64,000 nt of DNA from Bacteroides caecigallinarum (GTDB taxonomy: Bacteria; Bacteroidota; Bacteroidia; Bacteroidales; Bacteroidaceae), in assembly GCF_016901995.1 (NCBI RefSeq), contig NZ_JACJLE010000009.1, forward strand, positions 1-64,000. Direction: 5' to 3'. A model generated the notes under the pieces. The model did no database searches. It saw only the letters and a list, made by a program, of their open reading frames with translations, and was not told the DNA's origin. Positions 1-8,174 of the stretch are shown piece after piece. The position numbers and the translations under genes were made by a program. Within the stretch, counting starts at the first letter, position 1. The number at the start of each line of letters is the position of its first letter.

Positions 1-6
1 ATAATA

Positions 7-53
7 TACCTAATTATAGGTATTGTATAGTATAACAATTATTAGTACCTTTG
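7..53 (+). promoter_or_regulatory. pflB promoter with NarL-type 7-2-7 operator
   Basis: An inverted repeat, TACCTAA-TT-ATAGGTA, occupies 7-22. It is followed directly by TTG at 23-25 (-33 element) and, after 20 nt, by TACCTTTG at 46-53 (-7 element). The expected transcript start is near 57-60, so the repeat is centred near -42, the usual place for an activator touching polymerase. The same repeat with the same 23-nt gap to a -7 box recurs at 3661-3676 and 5043-5058. The half-site resembles the NarL/NarP heptamer TACYYMT. Promoter and repeat are seen directly; the identity of the binding protein is inferred. Confidence 0.75.
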
Positions 54-97
54 CAGTGCTTAAAAATCATTTTTAAACATATAAAATATAAATCACT

Positions 98-2320
98 ATG
101 GTAATGAATTTCAAAGAAGGTCGTTGGAACCATGAAATCAATGTCACAGATTTTGTAAAGACAAACATCACTCCTTACGAGGGTGACGCTTCATTTCTGG
201 CAGGTCCGACAGAACGCACAAAGGCAGTTTGGAACAAATGTTTGGAAGCTTTGGCCGAAGAACGCGCTAACAACGGAGTACGCTCGCTTGACCCTTCGAC
301 AGTTTCTACCATCACATCATTCGCTCCAGGGTATATAGATAAGGATAACGAGGTAATTGTAGGTTTGCAGACAGACGAACTGTTGCGCCGCGCAATCAAG
401 CCTTTCGGAGGTATTAAGGTTGTAGAAAAAGCATGCCGTGAAAACGGTGTAGAAGTAGATCCAAAGGTTAAGGATATTTTCACTCACTATCGCAAGACTC
501 ATAACGACGGTGTATTCGATGCTTACACTGAAGAAATACGCTCATTCCGCTCACTGGGATTCCTTACTGGTTTGCCTGACAACTATGCACGCGGACGTAT
601 AATCGGTGACTACCGCCGTCTTGCACTTTACGGTATCGACCGTCTTATCGAATCAAAACAGGATGATTTACGCCATCTGACAGGTCCTATGACAGATGCC
701 CGCATCCGCCAGCGTGAGGAAGTGGCAGAACAGATAAAGGCCCTGAAGGAAATCAAAGTTATGGGCGAGCAATATGGTCTTGACCTCAGCCGTCCGGCTA
801 CTAACGCTCAGGAAGCTGTTCAGTGGGTATATATGGCATATCTTGCTGCCGTTAAGGAACAGGACGGTGCTGCAATGTCTCTTGGTAACGTTTCATCATT
901 CCTTGATATATATATTGAATATGATATGGCTCACGGTCTGTTGGACGAGATACATGCACAGGAATTGATTGACCAGTTCGTAATCAAATTGCGTATGGTT
1001 CGTCACTTGCGTATGCAGGCTTACACAGATATCTTCGCAGGTGACCCTACATGGGTAACTGAAGCTATCGGCGGACGCTTCAACGACGGACGTACAAAGG
1101 TTACAAAGACTTCATTCCGTTTCTTGCAGACTCTTTACAACCTCGGCCCATCACCTGAACCAAACTTGACAGTTCTTTGGAGCCCTGAACTTCCGGAAGG
1201 ATTCAAGAACTTCTGTGCTCAGGTTTCAATCGATACATCATCTATCCAGTACGAAAACGACGAACTGATGCGTGAAGTACGTAACTCTGACGACTACGGT
1301 ATCGCATGCTGCGTATCTTATCAGGATATAGGCCGCCACATCCAGTTCTTCGGTGCACGTTGTAACCTTGCAAAAGCTCTTCTTCTTGCAATCAACGGTG
1401 GTAGATGTGAGAACACAGGTACACTGATGGTTAAGGACATTCCTGTATTGAGCGGTGACGTTCTTCAGTTCGAAGAGGTTCTTGCCAACTACAAGAAGGT
1501 ATTGAAGGAAATGGCTCGTGTATATAACGAAGCTATGAACATCATCCACTATATGCACGACAAGTATTACTACGAAAAGGCTCAGATGGCTTTCGTTGAT
1601 ACTGACCACGTGATAAATCTTGCATACGGTGTGGCTGGTATGTCAATCGCTGTTGACTCACTTTCTGCCATCAAATATGCAAAGGTTAAGGCTAAACGTA
1701 ATGAAATAGGTCTGACTGAAGGTTTCGAAATCGAAGGTGAATTCCCATGCTTCGGAAACGATGACGACCGTGTTGACCACTTGGCTGTTGACCTGATTTA
1801 TTATTTCGACGAGGAATTGAAGAAACTTCCTGTATATAAGAATGCAAAACCTACCCTTTCTATACTTACTATCACTTCAAACGTGATGTACGGAAAGAAA
1901 ACAGGTGCTACTCCTGACGGTCGTGCCAAAGGTGTCGCTTTCGCTCCGGGTGCAAACCCAATGCACGGACGTGACAAGAACGGTGCTGTAGCTTCATTGA
2001 GCTCTGTAGCAAAACTTCGTTACCGTGACTCACAGGATGGTATCAGTAACACTTTCTCTATCGTTCCTAAATCACTTGGTGTAGATATGGAAAACCGTAT
2101 CGAAAACCTTGTTACAATGATGGACGGTTACTTCGTGAAAGGTGCTCACCACTTGAACGTAAACGTTCTGAACCGTGAGATGCTGGAAGACGCAATGGAA
2201 CATCCTGAGAAATATCCACAGCTTACAATCCGTGTTTCAGGATATGCAGTGAACTTCATCAAGCTGAGCCGTGAACATCAGTTGGAAGTAATCTCACGCA
2301 GCTTCCACGAACGCATGTAA
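98..2320 (+). CDS. pflB: Formate C-acetyltransferase (pyruvate formate-lyase)
   Basis: This glycyl-radical enzyme converts pyruvate and CoA to formate and acetyl-CoA in the cytosol under anaerobic conditions. The 740-residue protein is full length. It has the adjacent catalytic cysteines in IACCVSYQ (near residues 405-406) and the C-terminal glycyl-radical motif RVSGYAVNF (glycine near 715). Codon choice (CGT, AAC, GCT and CTT rich) looks like that of a highly expressed gene. A second ATG six bases downstream (104) could also serve as the start. The activase gene follows after a strong hairpin at 2385-2425. The promoter carries the 7-2-7 operator shared with the hemerythrin/NarL pair, which suggests redox or NO control. 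Confidence 0.97.
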   Translation: MVMNFKEGRWNHEINVTDFVKTNITPYEGDASFLAGPTERTKAVWNKCLEALAEERANNGVRSLDPSTVSTITSFAPGYIDKDNEVIVGLQTDELLRRAIKPFGGIKVVEKACRENGVEVDPKVKDIFTHYRKTHNDGVFDAYTEEIRSFRSLGFLTGLPDNYARGRIIGDYRRLALYGIDRLIESKQDDLRHLTGPMTDARIRQREEVAEQIKALKEIKVMGEQYGLDLSRPATNAQEAVQWVYMAYLAAVKEQDGAAMSLGNVSSFLDIYIEYDMAHGLLDEIHAQELIDQFVIKLRMVRHLRMQAYTDIFAGDPTWVTEAIGGRFNDGRTKVTKTSFRFLQTLYNLGPSPEPNLTVLWSPELPEGFKNFCAQVSIDTSSIQYENDELMREVRNSDDYGIACCVSYQDIGRHIQFFGARCNLAKALLLAINGGRCENTGTLMVKDIPVLSGDVLQFEEVLANYKKVLKEMARVYNEAMNIIHYMHDKYYYEKAQMAFVDTDHVINLAYGVAGMSIAVDSLSAIKYAKVKAKRNEIGLTEGFEIEGEFPCFGNDDDRVDHLAVDLIYYFDEELKKLPVYKNAKPTLSILTITSNVMYGKKTGATPDGRAKGVAFAPGANPMHGRDKNGAVASLSSVAKLRYRDSQDGISNTFSIVPKSLGVDMENRIENLVTMMDGYFVKGAHHLNVNVLNREMLEDAMEHPEKYPQLTIRVSGYAVNFIKLSREHQLEVISRSFHERM

Positions 2321-2384
2321 TAAACATACTTGTTTCTCGTCATTCAGACAAGAAAGATTGGCGAAGACATGACAAATACAGTAG

Positions 2385-2425
2385 CAGAGACCGCCAGTCA
2401 ATAAGGTGGTCTCTGTTTATTTTTT
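2385..2425 (+). terminator. Intrinsic terminator between pflB and pflA
   Basis: An 11-bp stem (2385-2395 with 2405-2415, one G-U pair) with a 9-nt loop is followed by a T-rich tract at 2416-2425. It lies inside the pflB-pflA gap and would let most transcripts end after pflB, leaving pflA to partial readthrough. No clear second promoter was seen in the gap. Confidence 0.8.
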
Positions 2426-2454
2426 CACCAACACAAATAATAAAAAATCTCATC

Positions 2455-3183
2455 ATGATAAGAGTACATTCATACGAATCACTTGGAACTTACGACGGAC
2501 CGGGCATCCGTTTGGTTGTTTTTCTTCAAGGATGTAATTTCCGCTGCCTGTATTGTGCAAATCCTGACACAATAGATGCCAAAGGCGAAAGCAAGGAAAC
2601 AAGTCCAGAAGAGATACTGAAGATGGCAGTGAGCCAAAAGCCTTTCTTCGGCAAAAAAGGAGGTATAACATTCAGTGGAGGTGAACCTACTTTCCAGGCT
2701 AAAGCTCTTGTTCCTTTATTCAAAATGCTGAAAGAAGCAGGCATACATATTTGTGTAGATACAAACGGAGGTATCTGGAACGATGACGTAAAAGAGATGC
2801 TTTCACTGGCTGATCTGGTTCTGCTTGACGTAAAGGAATTCAATCCTTCAAGACACAAAACTCTGACAGAGCGCAGCAACGAACAGACACTTAAAACAGC
2901 CGCATGGCTTGAAGAGAACGGAAAGCCTTTCTGGCTAAGATATGTATTGGTTCAAGGTTATAGCGCATTCAACGATGACATGGAAGCCCTTGGTGAACAT
3001 TTCAAAGATTACAAGCAGATTGAAAGAGTAGAGATACTGCCATACCACACGCTTGGAGTACACAAGTATGAAGCCATGAACATGGAATATAAGCTCAAAG
3101 GAGTGGAATACAACACGCCTGAACAGCTGGAAAATGCAAGGAATATCTTTCAAAAATACTTCAAGACAGTTTACGTAAACTGA
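2455..3183 (+). CDS. pflA: Pyruvate formate-lyase activating enzyme (radical SAM)
   Basis: This enzyme installs the glycyl radical on PflB using S-adenosylmethionine and a [4Fe-4S] cluster. The 242-residue protein has the radical-SAM cysteine triad CNFRCLYC near residues 25-32, the GGEPTFQ motif, and the usual activase length. It lies 134 bp downstream of pflB, separated by a terminator hairpin, so its expression is probably set well below that of pflB. Codon use is less biased than in pflB. Confidence 0.96.
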   Translation: MIRVHSYESLGTYDGPGIRLVVFLQGCNFRCLYCANPDTIDAKGESKETSPEEILKMAVSQKPFFGKKGGITFSGGEPTFQAKALVPLFKMLKEAGIHICVDTNGGIWNDDVKEMLSLADLVLLDVKEFNPSRHKTLTERSNEQTLKTAAWLEENGKPFWLRYVLVQGYSAFNDDMEALGEHFKDYKQIERVEILPYHTLGVHKYEAMNMEYKLKGVEYNTPEQLENARNIFQKYFKTVYVN

Positions 3184-3298
3184 TTTTTCTAAAAAAATCT
3201 GCTTTTGGGTGCAGTAATATCGTCTATCAGCCATTTACTTAGTACAACAGCTCCATGGAACGATTAAAGACACAACCCAAAATAAATGAATAAAAAAC

Positions 3299-3532
3299 AT
3301 GAATAGAAGAACAGTGAACATTTCAAGCAAGAAGATTGAGCGCAAAATTACTACTGTAACCTCAATCCTGGGTTTCATAATAATGAACATCATCTGGATT
3401 GTTGGAAATGAAAATATGAATGAACAGCCACACACATCAATAACACAGACAAAAGAGAATGTGGGTAACGACAAGAAAATTGCAAACAACCAGTTGTTTG
3501 TGTCCTACCCTCAGGTAAAACTTGACTATTAA
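3299..3532 (+). CDS. Small hypothetical protein, one membrane segment
   Basis: A 77-codon ORF lies downstream of pflA in a 500-bp stretch with no other plus-strand gene. The predicted protein has a basic N-terminus (MNRRTVNISSKKIERK), one hydrophobic segment near residues 18-37 and a polar, Asn/Gln/Lys-rich tail. No family was recognised. The ATG is preceded by an A-rich leader typical of the phylum. A strong hairpin (3539-3566) sits just after the stop codon. It could be a real small membrane protein or chance; composition favours real only weakly. Confidence 0.4.
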   Translation: MNRRTVNISSKKIERKITTVTSILGFIIMNIIWIVGNENMNEQPHTSITQTKENVGNDKKIANNQLFVSYPQVKLDY

Positions 3533-3538
3533 ATGCGT

Positions 3539-3566
3539 GCACCCCGCGAATCACTTCGCAGGGTGC
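3539..3566. terminator. GC-rich hairpin, 12-bp stem
   Basis: The arms at 3539-3550 and 3555-3566 pair with one C-A mismatch around a 4-nt loop. On the plus strand the nearest T-run is about 18 nt further on (3585-3590), and on the minus strand there is no good T-run. It may end the small plus-strand ORF, or form the 3' end of the minus-strand transcript expected from the promoter at 3630-3676. Confidence 0.5.
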
Positions 3567-3625
3567 GCCCAACTAATAACTAACTTTTTTACTTTTGTGG
3601 TTTACGTAATTTCTATATGACTAAC
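3539..3625 (-). ncRNA. Candidate small RNA (about 90 nt)
   Basis: This is inferred, not recognised. A complete promoter with operator (3630-3676, minus strand) should start a transcript near 3625. The first strong structure it meets is the hairpin at 3566-3539. The first ~55 nt are A/T-rich and appear unstructured. No ATG-led frame of useful length lies within it. The 3' end is a guess because there is no U-tract after the hairpin; a longer antisense RNA reaching into the pflA 3' region is the alternative. Confidence 0.3.
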
Positions 3626-3629
3626 ACTG

Positions 3630-3676
3630 CAAAGGTAATCACTCCAGCCATAACAGGCAATACCTAAAAATAGGTA
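3630..3676 (-). promoter_or_regulatory. Minus-strand promoter with the same 7-2-7 operator, no obvious gene
   Basis: The inverted repeat TACCTAA-AA-ATAGGTA is at 3661-3676. Reading leftward, TTG follows at once, then 20 nt, then TACCTTTG (minus strand, 3637-3630). The 13 bases TACCTTTGCAGTG are identical to those at the pflB promoter. Transcription would start near 3625 and run left, away from the NarL-type gene and antisense to the small ORF. No convincing minus-strand reading frame begins there. Confidence 0.6.
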
Positions 3677-3679
3677 TTT

Positions 3680-4285
3680 TCAGAGTTTCATTTTCACCTC
3701 GCTTATATCTACAAGTTTGTTTACTATGGCATAAATTGTAAGTCCGGCAGCCGAATGTACCTGAAGTTTGCGTGTTATATTCCTTCTGTGAGTAATGACT
3801 GTATGTACGGATATATATAGCTTTTCCGCTATTTCCTTGTTCGTCATACCTTTCACCACACACCCCAGTATCTCCTTTTCACGCTGGCTCAATGAATCGG
3901 TATCACCGTCATCTTCTTCGACATTCATCATCAAGGATATTTTTGCCGACAGAGTCTCTATATTGTCAAAAAGGTTTATACTTTCATCATAACCTTTAAG
4001 TACATTTGAATCCACAACGGTACATATAAGTGAAATGAACTTCATTTCATGAACGTTATACTGCTGTTTCAGTTCCTCTACATTAAACCATCCGTCGAAC
4101 ATAGGATTTACAATGAGTATGTCCGGCCGGTGAGATTCCATACATAAATGAAGTCCCTCAGTGGAAGATATCTCCAGCGTTTGTATATTCAAGTCGGGCA
4201 AATGCCTTAATACTGATATTAAGCCGCTCCTGACTATCATAGACGTCTCTGCCACTGCAACATTTATAACATCATGCGATTTCAT
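3680..4285 (-). CDS. NarL/LuxR-family regulator with degenerate receiver
   Basis: The 201-residue protein has a C-terminal LuxR/NarL helix-turn-helix (about 130-195, LSQREKEILGCVVKGMTNKE...). The N-terminal receiver-like domain is degenerate: the usual phospho-acceptor aspartate position reads Asn (IVNP, N60), and the N-terminal acidic pair is reduced to one Glu (E13). It therefore probably does not respond to a kinase. It overlaps the hemerythrin gene upstream by 4 bp and is presumably translated with it. A NarL-type DNA-binding domain matches the NarL-like 7-2-7 repeats found before pflB, before this operon and at 3661-3676, so it is the leading candidate for their binding protein (inference). 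Confidence 0.88.
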   Translation of the reverse strand: MKSHDVINVAVAETSMIVRSGLISVLRHLPDLNIQTLEISSTEGLHLCMESHRPDILIVNPMFDGWFNVEELKQQYNVHEMKFISLICTVVDSNVLKGYDESINLFDNIETLSAKISLMMNVEEDDGDTDSLSQREKEILGCVVKGMTNKEIAEKLYISVHTVITHRRNITRKLQVHSAAGLTIYAIVNKLVDISEVKMKL

Positions 4286-4995
4286 TTTGCCTCCTTTTCC
4301 AATTCTTTTATAGCCGGTACGAACAAGAAGTCTTCCACCCTGTTATGAGATGCCAGATCTTCTTCACAACTGAAAATATCGAATAATGTCGCGTTAAGCA
4401 GACGGTTGTTTCCGCCTGCAGGGAAATATTTGATAATAATGTTCTTGAGCTCTGTCAGTTTGGTATCTATATGCTCATGATGGCTGGCAAACACACTTAT
4501 ATTATATTCTTCCGAATGTTCTCCGCGCAAAAGTTTCTCTACATACGTAAACACGTTTTCGTTTTCATGTTCCATATGTTTCTTTACCTCGTCAACGTAC
4601 GCATCGAAGAAACGTAATATAAGGAATGTAACATCTTTCTCTTTCGAGTCACCTATTGCCTCTATCAGTTTCTTTCTTATAGAAGGAAGCTGGAAATCAA
4701 GGAAATAGCTGTGTGCTTCTCTCAAATAATTCATTAGCGAAGGTATTGAAATGCCTTCCAGGTGGTCGTGCACTCTGTTGCCGTCTTCCACAAGGAAATT
4801 TACAACGGTGAGAAACGTATTACAATCCACATCGTTGATCTGGCAAACTTCGCGTACATTCTTGTCACCAAACCCTAAAGATATGCCAAAACGGCTAAGG
4901 ACCTGAAGGAGACTGTAATTCTCGCATATCAAATCGCTCATCTTATCAGTGGGTTTGTATATTTTTGGTCTGTACATATCTAAAACATTATTCAT
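4282..4995 (-). CDS. Hemerythrin-domain protein (RIC/ScdA-like)
   Basis: The 237-residue protein has an N-terminal ScdA_N-like stretch (about 15-60) and a hemerythrin-like four-helix region. Candidate di-iron ligands are seen in VHDHLE (near 75-80), KHMEHENE (near 140), ASHHEHID (near 170) and ASHNRVED (near 213). The family binds oxygen or nitric oxide at a non-haem di-iron site, or repairs damaged Fe-S clusters. It is the first gene of an operon with the NarL-type regulator. The promoter carries the 7-2-7 operator, so the pair is probably autoregulated. The likely job, as sensor or partner of the regulator, is inferred from linkage. Confidence 0.85.
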   Translation of the reverse strand: MNNVLDMYRPKIYKPTDKMSDLICENYSLLQVLSRFGISLGFGDKNVREVCQINDVDCNTFLTVVNFLVEDGNRVHDHLEGISIPSLMNYLREAHSYFLDFQLPSIRKKLIEAIGDSKEKDVTFLILRFFDAYVDEVKKHMEHENENVFTYVEKLLRGEHSEEYNISVFASHHEHIDTKLTELKNIIIKYFPAGGNNRLLNATLFDIFSCEEDLASHNRVEDFLFVPAIKELEKEAK

Positions 4996-5011
4996 AATTC
5001 TAATTCGGTTA

Positions 5012-5058
5012 CAAAATAATACATAAAATATGAAGTTGAAAATACCTACTTTTAGGTA
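5012..5058 (-). promoter_or_regulatory. Hemerythrin-operon promoter with 7-2-7 operator
   Basis: The inverted repeat TACCTAC-TT-TTAGGTA is at 5043-5058. The -7 box on the minus strand (5019-5012) reads TTATTTTG, one base off consensus. The gap between repeat and box is 23 nt, as at the other two sites. The expected start is near 5007, 12 nt before the ATG at 4995. A weak core box with a well-placed upstream site fits an activated promoter. Confidence 0.65.
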
Positions 5059-5140
5059 TATTTCACTCTGACAAACTTAAAGAAAATAGACGAAAAAATC
5101 TAATTTCATACATTAATTTTCAAATTCTGATTGAATGTCC

Positions 5141-5148
5141 TATCTTTG
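5141..5148 (+). promoter_or_regulatory. -7 box of uvrA
   Basis: TATCTTTG lies 22 nt before the uvrA ATG. No clear -33 TTG is found at the proper distance. The transcript would have a leader of roughly 20 nt. Confidence 0.55.
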
Positions 5149-5170
5149 CATATATCAAAAATGAAACAGA

Positions 5171-7945
5171 ATGTCCGACAGCAAATACATTTCAATAAAA
5201 GGTGCAAAAGTAAACAACCTTAAAAACATAGACGTTGATATACCACGCAACAAACTGGTGGTAATTACAGGTCTGTCCGGCTCCGGAAAATCATCACTGG
5301 CTTTCGATACTCTGTATGCAGAAGGCCAAAGAAGATATGTAGAGAGCCTTTCTTCATATGCAAGGCAGTTCCTTGGAAGAATGGGAAAACCGGAATGCGA
5401 CTTCATCAAAGGTATTCCGCCTGCTATAGCCATCGAACAGAAGGTTATAAGCCGAAACCCACGCTCCACAGTAGGAACATCTACCGAAATATACGAATAC
5501 CTGCGACTGCTGTTTGCCAGAATCGGAAAAACATACTCGCCTGTAAGCGGTGAGCTTGTGAAAAAAGACAGCCCTGAAGATATAGTGAACTGTATGCTTT
5601 CCTACCCCAAAGGAACGAAATATACAGTACTGACTCTGCTCCTGCCGCGCGACGGACGCACACATCAGGAACAGTTGAACATGGATCTGAAACAAGGCTT
5701 TACGCGTCTGGAAGTTGACGGCGAAATAGTAAGGATAGAAGATTACAAATATGACGAAAGCGACAAAGTATATCTTCTGATTGACCGTATGAGCTGTAAC
5801 GACGACAAGGATTCGATAAGCCGACTGACGGACTCTGCAGAAACAGCCATGTATGAAGGCGACGGCACATGTATGCTGCGTTTCTATATGCCCGACGGCG
5901 AAAGCAGGCTTCACTGTTTCAGTACAAAATTCGAAGCTGACGGCATAAAGTTCGAGGAGCCTACGGACCAGATGTTTTCGTTCAACTCCCCTATCGGCGC
6001 ATGCCCAACGTGTGAAGGTTTCGGAAAAATAATCGGTATAGACGAACATCTTGTCATTCCAAACAGGGCATTAAGTGTTTACGACGGTGCCGTAATGTGC
6101 TGGCGAGGTGAAAAAATGGGCGAATGGCTTCAGGAATTCCTAAGAGAAGCACCTAAACACAATTTCCCTATATTTACGCCATACTACGAACTCACCGAAG
6201 AACAGAAGGACTATCTGTGGCATGGCCCGCGCGATAAAGTATGTATAGATACATTCTTCAAAATGCTGGAAGAAAATCAGTACAAGATACAATACAGAGT
6301 GATGCTGGCACGCTACAGAGGCAAAACAACATGTCCTACTTGCAAAGGCGGAAGACTGAAAAAGGAAGCCACATACGTAAAAGTAGGCGGGAAAAATATA
6401 TGCCAGCTTGTTGACATGCCGGTATCGGAGCTGAAAGAATTCTTCCGTACACTACAACTTAACGAACATGACACACTGGTTGCACAAAGACTGTTGAATG
6501 AAATAAACAGCCGACTTAATTTCCTTATGGATGTGGGACTGGGATATCTTACACTGAATCGTTTGAGCAATACCTTGTCAGGTGGTGAAAGCCAGCGTAT
6601 AAACCTTGCCACATCATTGGGTAGCAGTCTGGTTGGTTCGCTTTATATCCTTGACGAACCGAGTATCGGTCTGCACAGCCGCGACACAGACAAGCTTATC
6701 AAAGTGCTCAGACAACTTCAGCAATTGGGTAACACTGTAGTAGTGGTGGAACATGATGAGGAGATTATACGTGCGGCCGACTATATCATCGACATCGGTC
6801 CAAAAGCCGGACGTCTCGGTGGTGAGGTGGTATATCAGGGCGACATGAAAGACTTGCAGAAAGGAAGCAACAGCTATACGGTGAAATATCTGCTGGGCGA
6901 AGAGACCATCCCTCTCCCATTGAGCCACCGTTCATGGAACAACTATATAGAAATTAAGGGAGCAAGGGAAAACAATCTGAAAGGAATCGACGTCAAATTC
7001 CCGCTCAATATAATGACAGTGGTTACCGGCGTTAGCGGATCCGGAAAAAGTACACTGGTACGCGACGTGTTCTATAAAGCACTGAAAAGAGAATATAGCG
7101 AGACAAGCGAGCGTCCGGGTGAATTCGTTTCTCTGGAAGGAGATATAAAGATGATAAACGATATTGAGTTTGTCGATCAGAATCCTATCGGAAAATCATC
7201 ACGCAGCAATCCTGTGACATACGTCAAGGCATACGACGAAATCAGAAAGCTGTTTGCAGAACAGCCATTGTCAAAGCAGATGGGATATACGGCAGGATAT
7301 TTTTCTTTCAACACTGAAGGCGGAAGATGCGAAGAATGTAAAGGTGAAGGTACTGTAACTGTAGAAATGCAATTTATGGCAGACCTTGTTCTGGAATGTG
7401 AGTCATGTCATGGAAAACGCTTCAAGAGCGATGTGCTTGAAGTGAAATTCGAAGGAAAAAATATTTACGATATTCTGGAAATGACAGTAAACCAGGCCAT
7501 AGAATTCTTTACTGAACATAATCAAAAGAAGATTGTAAAGAAACTTCAACCGCTACAGGAAGTAGGGCTTGGATACATCAAACTAGGGCAATCATCATCA
7601 ACCCTGTCAGGAGGAGAAAACCAGAGAGTAAAACTGGCATATTTTCTAAGTGTGGAGAAATCGCAACCTACGATATTCGTATTTGACGAACCTACCACAG
7701 GTCTGCATTTCCACGACATAAAGAAACTGCTCGAAGCCTTCGACTCTCTGATAGCTAGAGGACATACCATAGTAATTATCGAGCACAACATGGATGTGAT
7801 AAAATGTGCGGACTATGTTATCGACCTCGGACCTGAAGGTGGAGACAAAGGAGGAAATCTGGTAATAGCCGGAACACCTGAAGAGGTAGCCAAATGCGGA
7901 GCCTCTTATACAGGACAGTTCCTTGCCGAAAAAATAAACCAATAA
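5171..7945 (+). CDS. uvrA: UvrABC excinuclease ATPase subunit A
   Basis: UvrA recognises DNA lesions and loads UvrB in nucleotide excision repair. The 924-residue protein is full length for a Bacteroidetes UvrA. It has two ABC modules: Walker [10 protein letters not shown] (about 34) and GVSGSGKST (about 622), signatures LSGGESQR and LSGGENQR, and Walker B segments ending in DEPSIGLHS and DEPTTGLHF. Zinc-binding cysteine pairs are present ([16 protein letters not shown], and CEEC with CESC). It is monocistronic, divergent from the hemerythrin operon, and ends in a strong terminator. Bacteroidetes may carry a second UvrA paralogue; which one this is was not resolved. Confidence 0.96.
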   Translation: MSDSKYISIKGAKVNNLKNIDVDIPRNKLVVITGLSGSGKSSLAFDTLYAEGQRRYVESLSSYARQFLGRMGKPECDFIKGIPPAIAIEQKVISRNPRSTVGTSTEIYEYLRLLFARIGKTYSPVSGELVKKDSPEDIVNCMLSYPKGTKYTVLTLLLPRDGRTHQEQLNMDLKQGFTRLEVDGEIVRIEDYKYDESDKVYLLIDRMSCNDDKDSISRLTDSAETAMYEGDGTCMLRFYMPDGESRLHCFSTKFEADGIKFEEPTDQMFSFNSPIGACPTCEGFGKIIGIDEHLVIPNRALSVYDGAVMCWRGEKMGEWLQEFLREAPKHNFPIFTPYYELTEEQKDYLWHGPRDKVCIDTFFKMLEENQYKIQYRVMLARYRGKTTCPTCKGGRLKKEATYVKVGGKNICQLVDMPVSELKEFFRTLQLNEHDTLVAQRLLNEINSRLNFLMDVGLGYLTLNRLSNTLSGGESQRINLATSLGSSLVGSLYILDEPSIGLHSRDTDKLIKVLRQLQQLGNTVVVVEHDEEIIRAADYIIDIGPKAGRLGGEVVYQGDMKDLQKGSNSYTVKYLLGEETIPLPLSHRSWNNYIEIKGARENNLKGIDVKFPLNIMTVVTGVSGSGKSTLVRDVFYKALKREYSETSERPGEFVSLEGDIKMINDIEFVDQNPIGKSSRSNPVTYVKAYDEIRKLFAEQPLSKQMGYTAGYFSFNTEGGRCEECKGEGTVTVEMQFMADLVLECESCHGKRFKSDVLEVKFEGKNIYDILEMTVNQAIEFFTEHNQKKIVKKLQPLQEVGLGYIKLGQSSSTLSGGENQRVKLAYFLSVEKSQPTIFVFDEPTTGLHFHDIKKLLEAFDSLIARGHTIVIIEHNMDVIKCADYVIDLGPEGGDKGGNLVIAGTPEEVAKCGASYTGQFLAEKINQ

Positions 7946-7968
7946 GAAAAATATAATGAAAGAACGTG

Positions 7969-8010
7969 AAAAGGTTGTGTAACCAATAAGAGCGGTTACA
8001 CAACCTTTTT
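7969..8010 (+). terminator. Terminator of uvrA
   Basis: A stem of about 14 bp (AAGGTTGTGTAACC with its complement, 7971-7984 and 7994-8007) has a 9-nt loop and is followed by a T-run. It lies 25 bp after the uvrA stop. Confidence 0.85.
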
Positions 8011-8099
8011 CATTATAAATCAGCCCAAAATGGCAGAAAAATGAAACATACATATAAGAAAATGTTACATATGAAAAAAACATTATCGGTCAATAAAAC

Positions 8100-8107
8100 T
8101 AAATTTG
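8100..8107 (+). promoter_or_regulatory. Candidate -7 box of the GH3 gene
   Basis: TAAATTTG lies 67 nt before the ATG at 8175. No good TTG sits at the -33 position, so the promoter may need an activator. Confidence 0.4.
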
Positions 8108-8174
8108 CGTCTGTTATTGCATAAGACACGATGCACAACAATTACCATGAAAAAACATAAAAACATTAACCGTT

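Noticed and set aside
5171-7945. uvrA as truncated
   Set aside because: 924 residues with both ABC modules and all zinc cysteine pairs is a normal length.
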